Source: DYJB01 sp963777165
GTDB lineage: Bacteria; Chloroflexota; Anaerolineae; Anaerolineales; E44-bin32
DNA length: 64,000 nt
Reading direction: 5' to 3'
Assembly: GCA_963777165.1 (NCBI GenBank)
Contig: CAVZPO010000027.1
Span: 186,001 to 250,000, forward strand
Each line of letters starts with the position of its first letter. The first letter of the stretch is position 1. The notes under the pieces are model-generated. The model was not told the DNA's origin. It did not search any database and saw nothing but the letters and a program-made list of their open reading frames with translations. Positions 16,598-25,594 of the stretch are shown piece by piece. A program made the position numbers and the translations under genes.

Positions 16598-17887
16598 ATG
16601 CAAGTCCGGCCCACCACAGCTCTCCCCTGGTATCGCCTGGCCGCCGTGACGCTGTTCTCGCTTGCCCTCGGTGTCGTGTCGAATACGCTCGAGCCGGCGG
16701 TGCTGGGCCACAAGGTGCTCGAGCTGGTCCCCGAGCAGAAGAACACCGCCCTTGGGTTTGTCACCTTCGCCGGGCTGATCGTCGCCGTCGCCTGGCAGCC
16801 GATCGTCGGCGCGTGGTCCGACCGCACGCGTAGTCCCTGGGGACGACGGGCGCCTTACTTCATCGCCGGCACCGTGCTGGTCGCCGGCTGCCTGTATGCC
16901 ATCGCGCTGGCGCCCTCATTTGGCGTGGTCGTCGCCGGCGTGTTGCTCATTCAGCTGGCATCCAACACGGTGCAGGGGCCATGGCAGGCCTTGATCCCCG
17001 ATCAGGTTCCGGCCGGTCAGCGTGGCGCCGCCTCCGGGCTGAAGGCGGCCTTTGATATCCTGGCGTTTGTCGTGGGAAGGCAGGTCTCGGGCCGGCTGGT
17101 GGCCGCCGGGAGTGTGGTCGGTGCGGTGAGCGCCGCCTCCGGATTGTTTGTCGTTGCGCTCGTGCTCACGCTGGCAGCGGCACGCGAGCGGCCGGCCGGC
17201 CTGCCGCCTGCGCCGCATCAGCCGGCCATCGGTACCCTGGCGCGCAGCTTCTCGGTCGACTGGAAGGCGCACCCGGCATTCGCCTGGTGGTTTGTCAACC
17301 GGTTCCTGTTTTGGGGCGGCTTCATCGCTCTGAATACCTTCCTACTCTTCTATATGATCGACGTCGTCCAGATGGGCGAGGCGGAGGCGCAGCGATTCGT
17401 CGGCAACATGTCGACGGTGATCGGCCTGGTGCTGTTGGTGGTCACGCTGCCGTCCGGATGGCTCGCCGATCGCGTGGGGCGCAGGCCCCTGGTGGCCCTG
17501 GCCGGGCTGATCGCGGCGGCCGGGACCGGGATGGTGCTCGTCGTCCGCACCCCCGGACTGATCACCGCCGCCGGAGCGATCATCGGACTGGGGGTGGGCA
17601 TCTTCCTGAGCGCCAATTGGGCGCTGGTCACAGATCTGGTGCCGGAAGCTGAGGCGGCGCGCTATCTAGGAATCGCCAACATCGCCACCGCCGGGGGAAG
17701 CGCCGTCGCCCGGCTCCTGGGCGGAGCGTTGATCGATCCGATCAACCGGGTGATGGGGAGTACGTCCGCCGGTTATCTCAGTTTGTACGGGCTGACGTTG
17801 GTTGCGTTCCTCTTGGGAACGGTCGCCATCCTGCGCCTGCCGTCCAGGGCGGCGGAAGCGGTCAATCCAAGGGGATTGCCAGGGTAA
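16598..17887 (+). CDS. MFS transporter (GPH/sugar-carrier-like)
   Basis: A 429-residue permease with about 12 membrane segments and MFS loop motifs (GAWSDRTRSPWGRRAP after segment 2; GWLADRVGRRPL in the second half). The SDRTRSxWGRRxP pattern resembles glycoside-pentoside-hexuronide and sucrose-type carriers. The ATG at 16598 is preferred over a GTG 18 bp upstream because GAGAGG lies just before it. The 3' end overlaps the convergent kinase gene by 26 bp. Confidence 0.85.
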   Translation: MQVRPTTALPWYRLAAVTLFSLALGVVSNTLEPAVLGHKVLELVPEQKNTALGFVTFAGLIVAVAWQPIVGAWSDRTRSPWGRRAPYFIAGTVLVAGCLYAIALAPSFGVVVAGVLLIQLASNTVQGPWQALIPDQVPAGQRGAASGLKAAFDILAFVVGRQVSGRLVAAGSVVGAVSAASGLFVVALVLTLAAARERPAGLPPAPHQPAIGTLARSFSVDWKAHPAFAWWFVNRFLFWGGFIALNTFLLFYMIDVVQMGEAEAQRFVGNMSTVIGLVLLVVTLPSGWLADRVGRRPLVALAGLIAAAGTGMVLVVRTPGLITAAGAIIGLGVGIFLSANWALVTDLVPEAEAARYLGIANIATAGGSAVARLLGGALIDPINRVMGSTSAGYLSLYGLTLVAFLLGTVAILRLPSRAAEAVNPRGLPG

Positions 17888-19145
17888 ACGTGGTGCCGCT
17901 GCCGACGCCGGGCGATTCGGCCCATGCCCGGCCGTGATGCGCTTCGGCAATGCCGCGCACGATCGGCAGCCCCAGGCCGAGCCCCTCGTGCCGGCGCGTC
18001 ATGTGATCCTCCACCTGGTAAAACGGGTCGAAGACGCGCTTCAGCTCATCGGCCGCCAGCCCAATGCCCTGATCACGCACACGGAACCAAGCCTCGTGAC
18101 CGCGGTGAACCAGTTCGGCCTCGATGCGCGCCTGCGGCGCATTGAAGCGAATGGCATTGCTCAGAAGGTTGGCCAGTGCCAGTTCGAGGCGCGGCGCATC
18201 CACCGACGCCGGCATGGGTTCGTCCGGCAGCCGGAGATCCAGGGTAGATTCGCTCGCCGTCAGCATCTCGCCGACCGAGGCGCAGGCGCGCTCGAGCACG
18301 TTCCTCAAGTCCGACTTCTCCAACCTCAGGCTTTCGGTCGCCACGCCCATCAGGTGCAGGTGCGTCATGTCCTCGATCAGCGCTCGGAGCCGCAGGGCGG
18401 AGCTAAGGACCGCCTCGGCGTGGTCTGAGCTCTCCCCTCCCGCCTCCTCGCGCAGGATGCCTGCATAGCCCAGGATGACCCCCAGAGGTGTGCGTAGTTC
18501 GTGGGAGGCGACGGCGATGAAATCGCTCTTGAGCTTGTCCAGGCGGCCGAGCTCAAGGTTGGCCTGCTGCAGATCGTGCAGCAGGCGGGCGTTGTGAATC
18601 GCCACGGCCGCCTGGGAGGCGATGATGGCCAGAGTGCGCGCATCGGCCTCATCGAAGTCCCCGCTGTGCTTGTTGGCCACTTCCAGGACGCCGACGGCCT
18701 CGTCCCGGCTGTACACCGGAACAGCCAGCAGGCTGCGCACGGTTTCCCGGGCGAGTTCCGGCATTCGACCGAGGGCACCCTGCCCCGCGTCGACTTCGTT
18801 CAGGATCATTGCCCGCCGCTCGCGCAGGACGGTCCCGGCGATCGAGCCCTCTTGCGGGATGATGGTCCCCGTCGCCGGTTGAGAGCGGACGCCGGCCGAG
18901 GCGTTAGCCGAGGCGCTAGCCGAGGTGCTGGCCGAGGCCACGGCCTGCAGCGCCCGCGTGTCGGGGTCCACGAGCAGGATCACCGCCGTCTCCGCCTCCA
19001 GCACATCCGAGGCGGAGAGGGCGATGAAGCGCAGCAAACCTTCCTGATCGACGGTGGAGTTCAGTGTGACGCTGATCTCCACCAGCCGGGAGAGCTGCAC
19101 CACCATGCGCCGCAAGTCGGCCGTCTCATACTGCACGCCGCTCAT
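17862..19145 (-). CDS. Single-GAF sensor histidine kinase (orphan)
   Basis: A 427-residue cytoplasmic kinase: GAF domain (about residues 20-190), HisKA with H215 in ASHELRTP, and a HATPase domain (NLLSNAIRFN, DQGIGLA, GLGLGLPI). A low-complexity Ala/Ser stretch at about residues 70-85 within the GAF region is encoded by an imperfect 12-bp tandem repeat. The ATG at 19145 is chosen because a TACACT box lies six bases upstream; an earlier in-frame start would be inside that promoter. It has no adjacent response regulator. Confidence 0.88.
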   Translation of the reverse strand: MSGVQYETADLRRMVVQLSRLVEISVTLNSTVDQEGLLRFIALSASDVLEAETAVILLVDPDTRALQAVASASTSASASANASAGVRSQPATGTIIPQEGSIAGTVLRERRAMILNEVDAGQGALGRMPELARETVRSLLAVPVYSRDEAVGVLEVANKHSGDFDEADARTLAIIASQAAVAIHNARLLHDLQQANLELGRLDKLKSDFIAVASHELRTPLGVILGYAGILREEAGGESSDHAEAVLSSALRLRALIEDMTHLHLMGVATESLRLEKSDLRNVLERACASVGEMLTASESTLDLRLPDEPMPASVDAPRLELALANLLSNAIRFNAPQARIEAELVHRGHEAWFRVRDQGIGLAADELKRVFDPFYQVEDHMTRRHEGLGLGLPIVRGIAEAHHGRAWAESPGVGSGTTFTLAIPLD

Positions 19146-19269
19146 GCTCCAAGTGTAGCCCAGACGGCCCTCCGCGGCGCGGTCTCGCGATGGGCTACGC
19201 ATCCTGGCCGCGCGCCGGCACGCTTCCTGCAGTCACGCGACCGGCATGCCTGCGCTTCACCTTCCGTTG

Positions 19270-19275
19270 TATACT
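19270..19275 (+). promoter_or_regulatory. -10 element of dnaN
   Basis: TATACT lies 32 bp before the dnaN ATG, with no convincing -35. The interval between the divergent kinase start (19145) and dnaN (19308) is 162 bp and holds both promoters and no other ORF. Confidence 0.4.
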
Positions 19276-19307
19276 TCGGCTATCGACTCTCACCGAGGAC
19301 TTTCCCG

Positions 19308-20441
19308 ATGAAAGTCTCCTGTCTGCAAGAGAATCTGGCGCGCGGCCTAAGCCTGGTCGCCCGTGCGGTGGCCACCCGCAGCACCCTGCCCGTCCTGGGC
19401 AATGTGCTCCTGGCCACCGATCACGGCCGTCTGCGGCTTTCGGCCACCAACCTGGAGCTGGGAATCTCGTGCTGGATCGGCGCCAAGGTCGACGATGACG
19501 GCGCCATCACCGTCCCAGCGCGCACTTTCGTCGACCTGGTCAACACGCTGCCCAATGACACGGTCAGCATGGACCTGGCCGTGCGCACCCTGACGCTCAA
19601 CGTGCGCTGCGGCGCGTTCAACAACGACATCAAGTGCATCGACGCGCAGGATTTCCCGCCGTTCCCCAGCGTCGAGGCCGACTCCGGGCTGACGCTCAAC
19701 GTCGAGGACCTGCGGCAGATGATCGGGCAGGTGGTGCTGGCGGCGTCGACCGATGACGCCCGTCCGGTGCTGACCGGTGTCCTGATCGAGATCACGGGGG
19801 ACACGATGACCCTGGCGGCGGCCGACGGGTTCCGCCTGTCGGTGCGCAGCGCCCAGTTGGGCGAGAAGGTCTCCGGCACCACCAAAGCCATCATCCCCGC
19901 CCGGGCCCTGGCCGAGTTGGGCCGGATCCTGTCCGACGGCGAGGAGACCGTGACCATGACGCTGCCGCCCAATCGCGGCCAGGTCATCTTCCGCTCCAAG
20001 AACGTCGAGCTCGTGTCGCAGCTGATCGACGGCACGTTCCCCGACTATCGCAGCATCATCCCGACCAGCTACACCACGCGCAGCGTCATGTCGACCAACG
20101 CCCTGCTCAAGGCCTGCAAAGCGGCCGACATCTTCGCCCGCGAGGCGGCGCATTCCGCCCGCCTGCACATCAGCCCCGGCTCGCAGCTCGAGCCCGGCAA
20201 GGTCGAGATCACCGCCACCGCCGCGGAGACTGGATCGAACGAGACCATCGTCGACGCCACGGTCGACGGCGGGGCGGTCGAGATCGCCTTCAATGTACGC
20301 TTCCTGGTCGAGGTGCTCAACGTCATTGACACGCCCAACGTGGCGCTCGAGACCAGCAGCACCTCGTCTCCCGGTGTCATCAAGCCGGTCGGCCGCGAGG
20401 ACTTCCTGCACGTTGTCATGCCGATGCATCTCGGCCGCTAG
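19308..20441 (+). CDS. dnaN: DNA polymerase III beta sliding clamp
   Basis: A 377-residue processivity clamp with the usual three-domain beta-clamp arrangement. Typical motifs are visible: TRSTLPVLGNVLL, DDARPVLTGVLIE, AAADGFRLSVR near the domain boundaries, and the C-terminal end DFLHVVMPMHL. It encircles DNA and tethers polymerase III. The ATG at 19308 has GAGG upstream; the frame is open far upstream but antisense to the kinase. dnaN usually follows dnaA near the origin; here it stands alone between a kinase and pcm, and no dnaA is in the window. Confidence 0.96.
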   Translation: MKVSCLQENLARGLSLVARAVATRSTLPVLGNVLLATDHGRLRLSATNLELGISCWIGAKVDDDGAITVPARTFVDLVNTLPNDTVSMDLAVRTLTLNVRCGAFNNDIKCIDAQDFPPFPSVEADSGLTLNVEDLRQMIGQVVLAASTDDARPVLTGVLIEITGDTMTLAAADGFRLSVRSAQLGEKVSGTTKAIIPARALAELGRILSDGEETVTMTLPPNRGQVIFRSKNVELVSQLIDGTFPDYRSIIPTSYTTRSVMSTNALLKACKAADIFAREAAHSARLHISPGSQLEPGKVEITATAAETGSNETIVDATVDGGAVEIAFNVRFLVEVLNVIDTPNVALETSSTSSPGVIKPVGREDFLHVVMPMHLGR

Positions 20442-20465
20442 CCATCCAGATCGGGACGAATCCAT

Positions 20466-20489
20466 CGCGCCGCTCAACCGAGCGGCGCG
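20466..20489 (+). terminator. dnaN terminator
   Basis: A perfect 10-bp stem, CGCGCCGCTC paired to GAGCGGCGCG with an AACC loop, followed by TTTCGCT, begins 25 bp after the dnaN stop. It may also serve the convergent pcm gene. Confidence 0.7.
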
Positions 20490-20526
20490 TTTCGCTATCC
20501 CCTGCTCCTGAGGCCGGCAGGACCTC

Positions 20527-21211
20527 CTAGCCGAAGGTCCAGCCCTCGCCGGCGGCGGTCGCCTCGTTCCACCCCTGCTCCCCGATCAGCGGCACAAAGG
20601 CCACCTGTGCGATCCGCTCGCGGTGGAAATCATCCCCGTGGCGCGTCCAGCGTTCGAGCATCTGTCCGTCGCGCGACCCGACCGGAAGCACCAGCCGGCC
20701 CCCTTCGGCTAGCTGTTGGCGCAGAGGATCAGGGACGCGCGGCGCGCCGGCAGTTACCAGGATCCCGGCGTACGGCGCCCCGTCCGGGTGGCCGCCTGTG
20801 CCGTCGCCTTCGACGACCTCGACGTTGCTCACCCCGAGCTCGGACAGAATGCGCCTGGCCTCGGCCGCCAGTTCCGGAATGCGCTCGACCGAGATGACCT
20901 GCCGCACGAGCCGCGCCACGATGGCCGCCTGATACCCAGACCCGGTGCCGATCTCGAGGATCTGATCGTCCGGGTGAGGCTCGAGCCATTGGGTCATCAG
21001 GGCCACGATGTACGGCTGCGAAATGGTTTGGTGCATCCCGATGGGCAGCGGGGAATCGGCGTAGGCCAGATGCCGGTCCGCGGCTCGGATGAATCGATGG
21101 CGGGGAACCTGGCGCATGGCCGCCAGCACACGCAGGTCGGTGATGTCCCGCCGGCGCAGCTGATCCGTCCACCATGCGATCGCGCTCGAGGGCGAAGACG
21201 TCGTCGTCCAT
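20527..21211 (-). CDS. pcm: Protein-L-isoaspartate O-methyltransferase with an apparent +1 frameshift
   Basis: The enzyme methylates isoaspartyl residues with S-adenosylmethionine so that aged proteins can be repaired. Seen: LEIGTGSGYQAA (SAM motif I), MRQVPRHRFI and VTAGAPRVPDPL. In the intact downstream frame the first ATG is at 21129, but family homology continues upstream without a start codon (QLRRRDITDLRVLAAM). The 5' part, from ATG 21209-21211 through ALERDRMVD, is in another frame. Removing one G from the GG at 21165-21166 joins them into a 227-residue protein of normal family length. A TATAAT box (21227-21232) precedes the upstream ATG, which supports it as the true start. It is either a sequencing error or a genuine lesion; translation from 21129 would lack about 27 residues. 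Confidence 0.85.
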
Positions 21212-21255
21212 CCGGGTCTCGATTCGATTATAGGCTCGCGACCGGCCAGGCGCGC

Positions 21256-21282
21256 AACCGCCTGCCCTCTGGGCAGGCGGTT
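21256..21282 (-). terminator. Terminator of the molybdopterin enzyme gene
   Basis: A perfect 12-bp stem, AACCGCCTGCCC paired to its complement with a 3-nt loop, lies between the stop of the molybdopterin gene (21307) and the promoter of pcm. It has no long U-run. Confidence 0.6.
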
Positions 21283-21306
21283 TCAAGTGCCATCGCCTGG
21301 TCGCGG

Positions 21307-21954
21307 CTACCAGCCGCCGGTCGTGCGCTGTTCCTTCCAGATGTCTGCCTCGTTGTGGTAGCCCGCTTGTTCCCAGAACCCCAGACGGTCGTTGGCCATG
21401 AACTCCAGCCCGCGCACCCACTTGCCGCCCTTCCACAGGTATGGCGTCATCAGATCGGCGCGCCCCGGCAGGTTGCCCACCACGCCGCGCAGCGGGAAGC
21501 CGTGGTCGGGAGAGAGCGGCTCGCCGTCGAAGTGCGTTGCCAGCAGGAAGTTGTCGGCCAGCGCCACCTCGAGCGGCAGGTTGACGGTGAAACCGAACTC
21601 GCAGTGCTGCATCAGGAACCGAGCGCCGGGCTTGGGCTGAAGGATTCCCTCCCGCACCAATTGCCCGAGAGAGACGCCCTCCCAAAGCGTGTCGAACTTG
21701 CTCCAGCGCGTTACACAGTGGATGTCCATCTGGATGCGGGCGCGCGGCAGGCGCTGGAACTCTTCCCACGTCCAACGCAGCTCGCGCTCCACTTCACCCC
21801 ACACGCGCAGGTCCCAGCGGGTCGGATCAAACCCCGGGACGGGCCCATAGTGCAGCACGGGGAACTTCTGCGTCAGCGATTGGCCCGGCGGCAGGCGCCC
21901 CTCCTGACGCACGCGTTCCTCGTCGTTCCGGCGTCCGAAGATCCCTGGTGACAT
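21307..21954 (-). CDS. Sulfite oxidase/YedY-type molybdopterin-dependent oxidoreductase
   Basis: A 215-residue single-domain protein of the oxidoreductase molybdopterin-binding family. The motif DIHCVTRWSKFDTLWEGV contains the cysteine that ligates molybdenum, and HGFPLRGVVG and KWVRGLEF are typical downstream blocks. There is no signal peptide, so unlike exported YedY (MsrP) it seems cytoplasmic. The ATG at 21954 is preferred over the adjacent GTG at 21957 because GGAGG sits six bases before it. A TATAAT (21977-21982) lies upstream. The electron partner and substrate are unknown; the nearby cytochrome b5-like protein is a possible partner, by inference. Confidence 0.88.
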   Translation of the reverse strand: MSPGIFGRRNDEERVRQEGRLPPGQSLTQKFPVLHYGPVPGFDPTRWDLRVWGEVERELRWTWEEFQRLPRARIQMDIHCVTRWSKFDTLWEGVSLGQLVREGILQPKPGARFLMQHCEFGFTVNLPLEVALADNFLLATHFDGEPLSPDHGFPLRGVVGNLPGRADLMTPYLWKGGKWVRGLEFMANDRLGFWEQAGYHNEADIWKEQRTTGGW

Positions 21955-22070
21955 CACCCGCCTCCAATTCGGAGCGATTATATCAGGTCGACTTTCAGAA
22001 GGCTCCGCTGTGCGGAACCGTTGGCTGGGCGTCGGCGTCTCTTCCGTAGACCTGTCGTGCGGAGGACGTA

Positions 22071-23558
22071 ATGAGCACCTGGCTTTCGACTCACCTGCGC
22101 AAACTGTTGTTCCTGGCGGCGCCCATGATCGTGTTGTCGGTGGCCTGCAGCGGATTGGGGACCGTCGCCCCGACCCCCACCCCGGCCGCCGAGGCGTCCT
22201 CTCCCGGTGTGGCCCTGACGGTGTACAACCAGGGAACGGCGCTGGTGCGAGACCGGCGGCAGTTCACGTTGACCGAGGGGCTGAACGAGATCGCCTTCAG
22301 CGACGTGGCGGCCTCGATCGACCCGACCAGCGTGCTCTTCCGCTCGATCAGCCATCCGCAGGGCACCAGCGTTCTGGAGCAGAACTTCGAATTCGATCTG
22401 GTCGGCGCCCAGGCCCTGCTGGAGAAGTACCTCGACCAGGAGATCAAAGTCCTGACCAAGGATGGCCACGAGTATCGCGGCACGCTGCTCAGCGGCCGTG
22501 GGGACATCATCCTGCAGGACGCCGCCGGCGGCGTAGTTGTGGTTAAGATCGACAACGTGCAGGACTTCTCGTTCCCCGAACTGCCGGAGGGCTTGCGCAC
22601 ACGCCCGACGCTCGTCTGGCAGCTGCAGACGGATCAAACCGGTGCGCAGGACGTCGAGGTCACCTACCTGACCGGCGGCGTGGCCTGGCAAGCCGACTAC
22701 GTCCTGCTGCTCTCGCCGGACGAGACACACCTCGATCTGGACGGGTGGATCACGCTCAGCAACACCAGCGGTGCTTCGTTCCGCGATGCCCACTTGAAGC
22801 TCGTGGCCGGCGACTTGAACCGGATTACCGAAGCCGGCTTCGCGGCGGACAAGATCGCGCTGGAGCAGGCCGCCGCCCCCACGGCAACGCCGGTGCAGCA
22901 GCGCGAGTTCTTCGAGTACCACCTGTACGACGTGCCGCGGCCGGTGACGGTGCGCGACAACGAGACCAAGCAGATCGAGTTCGTGTCCGCCGCCGACGTC
23001 CCTGCCGCCAAGTTCTTCGTCTACGACGGCGCACAGTGCTACTCCAACCCGTGGTACTGCGGCTTCTACGGCTACCCGCAGACCGACCCGTCCTACGGCA
23101 TCGCCTCCAACCCCAAGGTGATGGTCATGGTGGAATTCGACACCGAGGAGGTGGACGCCGACCTGCCGAAGGGCCGTGTGCGGGTCTACCAGCAGGATAT
23201 CGATGAGGCCGCCCTGCTGATCGGGGAGAACAGCATCGACCATACGCCCAAGGGCGAGCAGGTCCGGCTGTACGTCGGGGACGCGTTCGATATCGTCGGC
23301 GAACGGATCCAGACCGACTTCCGCACGCCCAACGATCACACCCTCGAAGAGACCTTCAAGATTACGCTCCGCAATCACAAGGACGAGGCGGTCGACGTGC
23401 GCGTCGTCGAGCACCTGTTCCGCTGGAGCGAATGGCGCATCCTCGAGTTGAATGCCGACTACACCAAGATGGACTCCTCGACGATTGAGTTCCAGGCGCA
23501 CGTGGCGGCCAATGGAGAGAAGACCCTGACCTATACCGTACGCTACACCTGGCCGTAG
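22071..23558 (+). CDS. DUF4139-domain lipoprotein
   Basis: A 495-residue exported protein with a signal peptide, lipobox LSVAC (C26) and a short Thr/Pro linker. The rest matches DUF4139-type proteins of unknown role: a beta-rich N-terminal region beginning VALTVYNQGTALVRDRR, a central VTYLTGGVAWQADYVLLL block, and a C-terminal VRVVEHLFRWSEW...LTYTVRYTW. A strong GGAGG ribosome site precedes ATG 22071. It is a stand-alone unit ended by a bidirectional terminator. Confidence 0.88.
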   Translation: MSTWLSTHLRKLLFLAAPMIVLSVACSGLGTVAPTPTPAAEASSPGVALTVYNQGTALVRDRRQFTLTEGLNEIAFSDVAASIDPTSVLFRSISHPQGTSVLEQNFEFDLVGAQALLEKYLDQEIKVLTKDGHEYRGTLLSGRGDIILQDAAGGVVVVKIDNVQDFSFPELPEGLRTRPTLVWQLQTDQTGAQDVEVTYLTGGVAWQADYVLLLSPDETHLDLDGWITLSNTSGASFRDAHLKLVAGDLNRITEAGFAADKIALEQAAAPTATPVQQREFFEYHLYDVPRPVTVRDNETKQIEFVSAADVPAAKFFVYDGAQCYSNPWYCGFYGYPQTDPSYGIASNPKVMVMVEFDTEEVDADLPKGRVRVYQQDIDEAALLIGENSIDHTPKGEQVRLYVGDAFDIVGERIQTDFRTPNDHTLEETFKITLRNHKDEAVDVRVVEHLFRWSEWRILELNADYTKMDSSTIEFQAHVAANGEKTLTYTVRYTWP

Positions 23559-23577
23559 GCCTTCGAGGCAGAGGAAG

Positions 23578-23611
23578 CCGGGCCTCCCCGCTTCAGTCGG
23601 TGGAGGCCCGG
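23578..23611. terminator. Bidirectional terminator
   Basis: CCGGGCCTCC and GGAGGCCCGG form a 10-bp stem around a 14-nt loop, followed on the plus strand by TCTGTTTT. It lies between the convergent DUF4139 and cytochrome b5-like genes and overlaps the last codons of the latter. Confidence 0.75.
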
Positions 23612-23859
23612 TCTGTTTTCAAGCGGCCGATGCGCCGGACGCAGGGATGGCCCCAGACCTCCACCCCGTGCGGTGCTTCGGTGAATTCCTGCGTCAGTTC
23701 CTGGCCGGGGAAGTGCTGGCCCTCGTGCAGTCCGCGGCGCCAGCGGTCACACTGGCTGACATCGTAGACAATGCCGTCCACCGCCACCCACATCGGCGCG
23801 CCGCGTTCGCCTGTGCTGCGGCGCAGCTCGTGCATGCTCACCCAGCGTTCGGGTTCCAT
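23593..23859 (-). CDS. Cytochrome b5-like heme/steroid-binding domain protein
   Basis: An 88-residue soluble protein that is essentially one cytochrome b5-like domain: VAVDGIVYDVSQC, then LHEGQHFPGQELTQEF, then APHGVEVW. The usual HPGG heme ligand region is replaced by GQHFPGQEL, as in short bacterial members, so heme binding is plausible but not proven. The ATG at 23859 follows the phosphoribosyltransferase stop by 10 bp, so the genes are cotranscribed. Confidence 0.8.
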   Translation of the reverse strand: MEPERWVSMHELRRSTGERGAPMWVAVDGIVYDVSQCDRWRRGLHEGQHFPGQELTQEFTEAPHGVEVWGHPCVRRIGRLKTDRASTD

Positions 23860-23869
23860 GCGCTGCGGG

Positions 23870-24424
23870 TCAGGACTTGAACAGCGGCAAGTGGCCCAGG
23901 GCGGTGATGTGGGCCCACTCTGCCGGATCACCCTCGGTGAAGACCGCCGCCTGCGCCACGATCTGTGCGCCGGCCAGCTCCATGACTTTGCGCATCCCCT
24001 CCAGCGTCGAACCGGTGCTGATGACGTCGTCCACCAGCGCGACGCGCTTGCCGCGCACGGCGACGCGATCCTTCTCGTCCAGGTACAGCGTCTGCGGCTT
24101 GCCGGTGGTGATCGACAGCGTCTCGGCCTGCAGGGTCTCGCCCATATACGGCTTGTAAGCCTTGCGCAGGACGATGTACGGCCTGGCCATGACGACCGAC
24201 AGGGCATGGGCCAGCGGTATGCTCTTGGCCTCCGCCGTCACGATCAGATCGAAGGCCTCGGACCGCAGTCGCTCGCCAAGCGCCACCGCGCAGGCCTGGA
24301 CCAACTCGGTGTCGCCGAGGATGTTCAGTACGGCGATGCGCAGCCCGGGCGCCACCTGGAACAGGGGCAAGTTGCGCTTCAGGCCGGCGATCTCGACTGG
24401 ATGGGTTTCGCGCTGTGGGAGCAT
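23870..24424 (-). CDS. Purine/orotate-type phosphoribosyltransferase
   Basis: A 184-residue type I phosphoribosyltransferase. The PRPP-binding loop is VALVDDVISTGSTLEGM and the upstream VTAEAKSIPLAHAL block resembles adenine phosphoribosyltransferase-like enzymes. It would transfer a ribose phosphate between PRPP and a base in salvage, or act as a regulator. The start ATG at 24424 has AGAGGG upstream. A TATAAT (24510-24515) implies a leader of about 80 nt. Confidence 0.82.
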   Translation of the reverse strand: MLPQRETHPVEIAGLKRNLPLFQVAPGLRIAVLNILGDTELVQACAVALGERLRSEAFDLIVTAEAKSIPLAHALSVVMARPYIVLRKAYKPYMGETLQAETLSITTGKPQTLYLDEKDRVAVRGKRVALVDDVISTGSTLEGMRKVMELAGAQIVAQAAVFTEGDPAEWAHITALGHLPLFKS

Positions 24425-24529
24425 GGAGGCCCTCTGTCGTTGATCGAGCCGGCCGCGGCGGCCGGCGCCGATCCGGTGCGATGGGTCCCGGCCGGGCCGG
24501 GTCGCAGGCATTATAGCCGACGGCCGGGG

Positions 24530-25420
24530 TCAGGCCGGCGATTCGCGGAAGTCATAGATGCCGTCGCGGCGCGGCCAGACGCGATGACAGCTCGCGCATG
24601 ACAGCCCGTCCGACTGGTCGTGCAATTCGAGTCCGGCGCACGCCGGGCAGCGCCACAAGGCACCGGTGGGCGCCGGCTCATCGACACCGGTGGCGCGGGC
24701 GCGGACGAACACGCTGGGCGTCAGCTGCCACAATTCGCCGGTCCACTGCGCCATCGAGTCCAATCTCACCAGGGCCGAAAGCGGCAGCAGCCGTTTGAAC
24801 AGCGGCAGCCGGAAATGGGACACGCTCAGACGCCGCTCGATGCGGAAGTCGGCGGCCCGCAGCCAGTCCGCCACAGCCTGCGGATGGAAGTCGAAGTTGA
24901 GCTCGGCGAATTCGACCGGCGCCCGGTCGAACGGGCTCCACGTCTGGCGGCGGAGCACCCAGCGGGCAATCGACTTGAGGTTGCGCTTGTTGGCGAACTC
25001 GAGCACGAACGCTCCGCCCGCGGCCAGGCTGCGGCGGACCTGGCGCAGCGCAACCCGAGGCTCGACCATATGGTGCAGTGTGCGGATCATTGTGGCGACG
25101 GGGAAAGCCGACGGGGCGAAGGGCAGGCGGTAGATATCGGCGGCGACATAGATGTAGCGCCTGCCGGTGCCCAGCCGCTGCTGCGCTTGCTCGAGCTGCG
25201 TTCGCGAGTAATCGACCAGCACAACCTGCTCGAAGCCGGTGTAGCGCGGCGTGTTGCGTCCGGCCCCGGCGCCCAGCTCCAGCAAACGAGTCCCGCCCGC
25301 CGGGAGCAACCGCCGCAGCGCGATGGCCTCGACCCGGTCCTCGTAGGCGCGGTCGCCCTGGTCCCAGAATTGCTCCTGGTAGTCGGACCCTTCATAGGAA
25401 CAGACCGGCGGCGTGGTCAT
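24530..25420 (-). CDS. SAM-dependent methyltransferase with C-terminal Trm112-like zinc ribbon
   Basis: A 296-residue class I methyltransferase: motif I LLELGAGAGRNTPR, the acidic VLVDYS after beta 2, and ATMIRTLHHMVEPRVALRQV in the catalytic core. The last about 45 residues form a Cys4 ribbon (CPAC...CASC) like a built-in Trm112 adaptor. The substrate is unknown. The ATG at 25420 is chosen because TACAAT (25429-25434) ends eight bases upstream, giving a nearly leaderless transcript. Confidence 0.82.
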   Translation of the reverse strand: MTTPPVCSYEGSDYQEQFWDQGDRAYEDRVEAIALRRLLPAGGTRLLELGAGAGRNTPRYTGFEQVVLVDYSRTQLEQAQQRLGTGRRYIYVAADIYRLPFAPSAFPVATMIRTLHHMVEPRVALRQVRRSLAAGGAFVLEFANKRNLKSIARWVLRRQTWSPFDRAPVEFAELNFDFHPQAVADWLRAADFRIERRLSVSHFRLPLFKRLLPLSALVRLDSMAQWTGELWQLTPSVFVRARATGVDEPAPTGALWRCPACAGLELHDQSDGLSCASCHRVWPRRDGIYDFRESPA

Positions 25421-25443
25421 CTGGGGGGATTGTACTCGGGGGA

Positions 25444-25520
25444 TGGGAATGGCGATTGGCGTGTAGCAGTCAGCAATTAGCAATTGGCAATTGGCAATTG
25501 GTGGTTGGCGAATAGCAGTT
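25444..25520 (+). repeat. Degenerate heptamer tandem repeat (RGCRATT)
   Basis: About eleven consecutive 7-bp units, best in the centre as AGCAATT, AGCAATT, GGCAATT, GGCAATT and more degenerate outwards. This 77-bp block is much richer in A+T than its surroundings and lies just upstream of the methyltransferase promoter. It is non-coding. Origin by replication slippage is likely. Confidence 0.75.
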
Positions 25521-25594
25521 CTCGAAAGGCAGTCGGAGAGAGCGACTTGGGGGTTGCGCAGCGTGCTTGGAAATCGGAGCTGGGTAACCAGCGG

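Noticed and set aside
19146..19307. Replication origin next to dnaN
   Set aside because: Only 162 bp, no DnaA box matching TTATNCACA, no dnaA.
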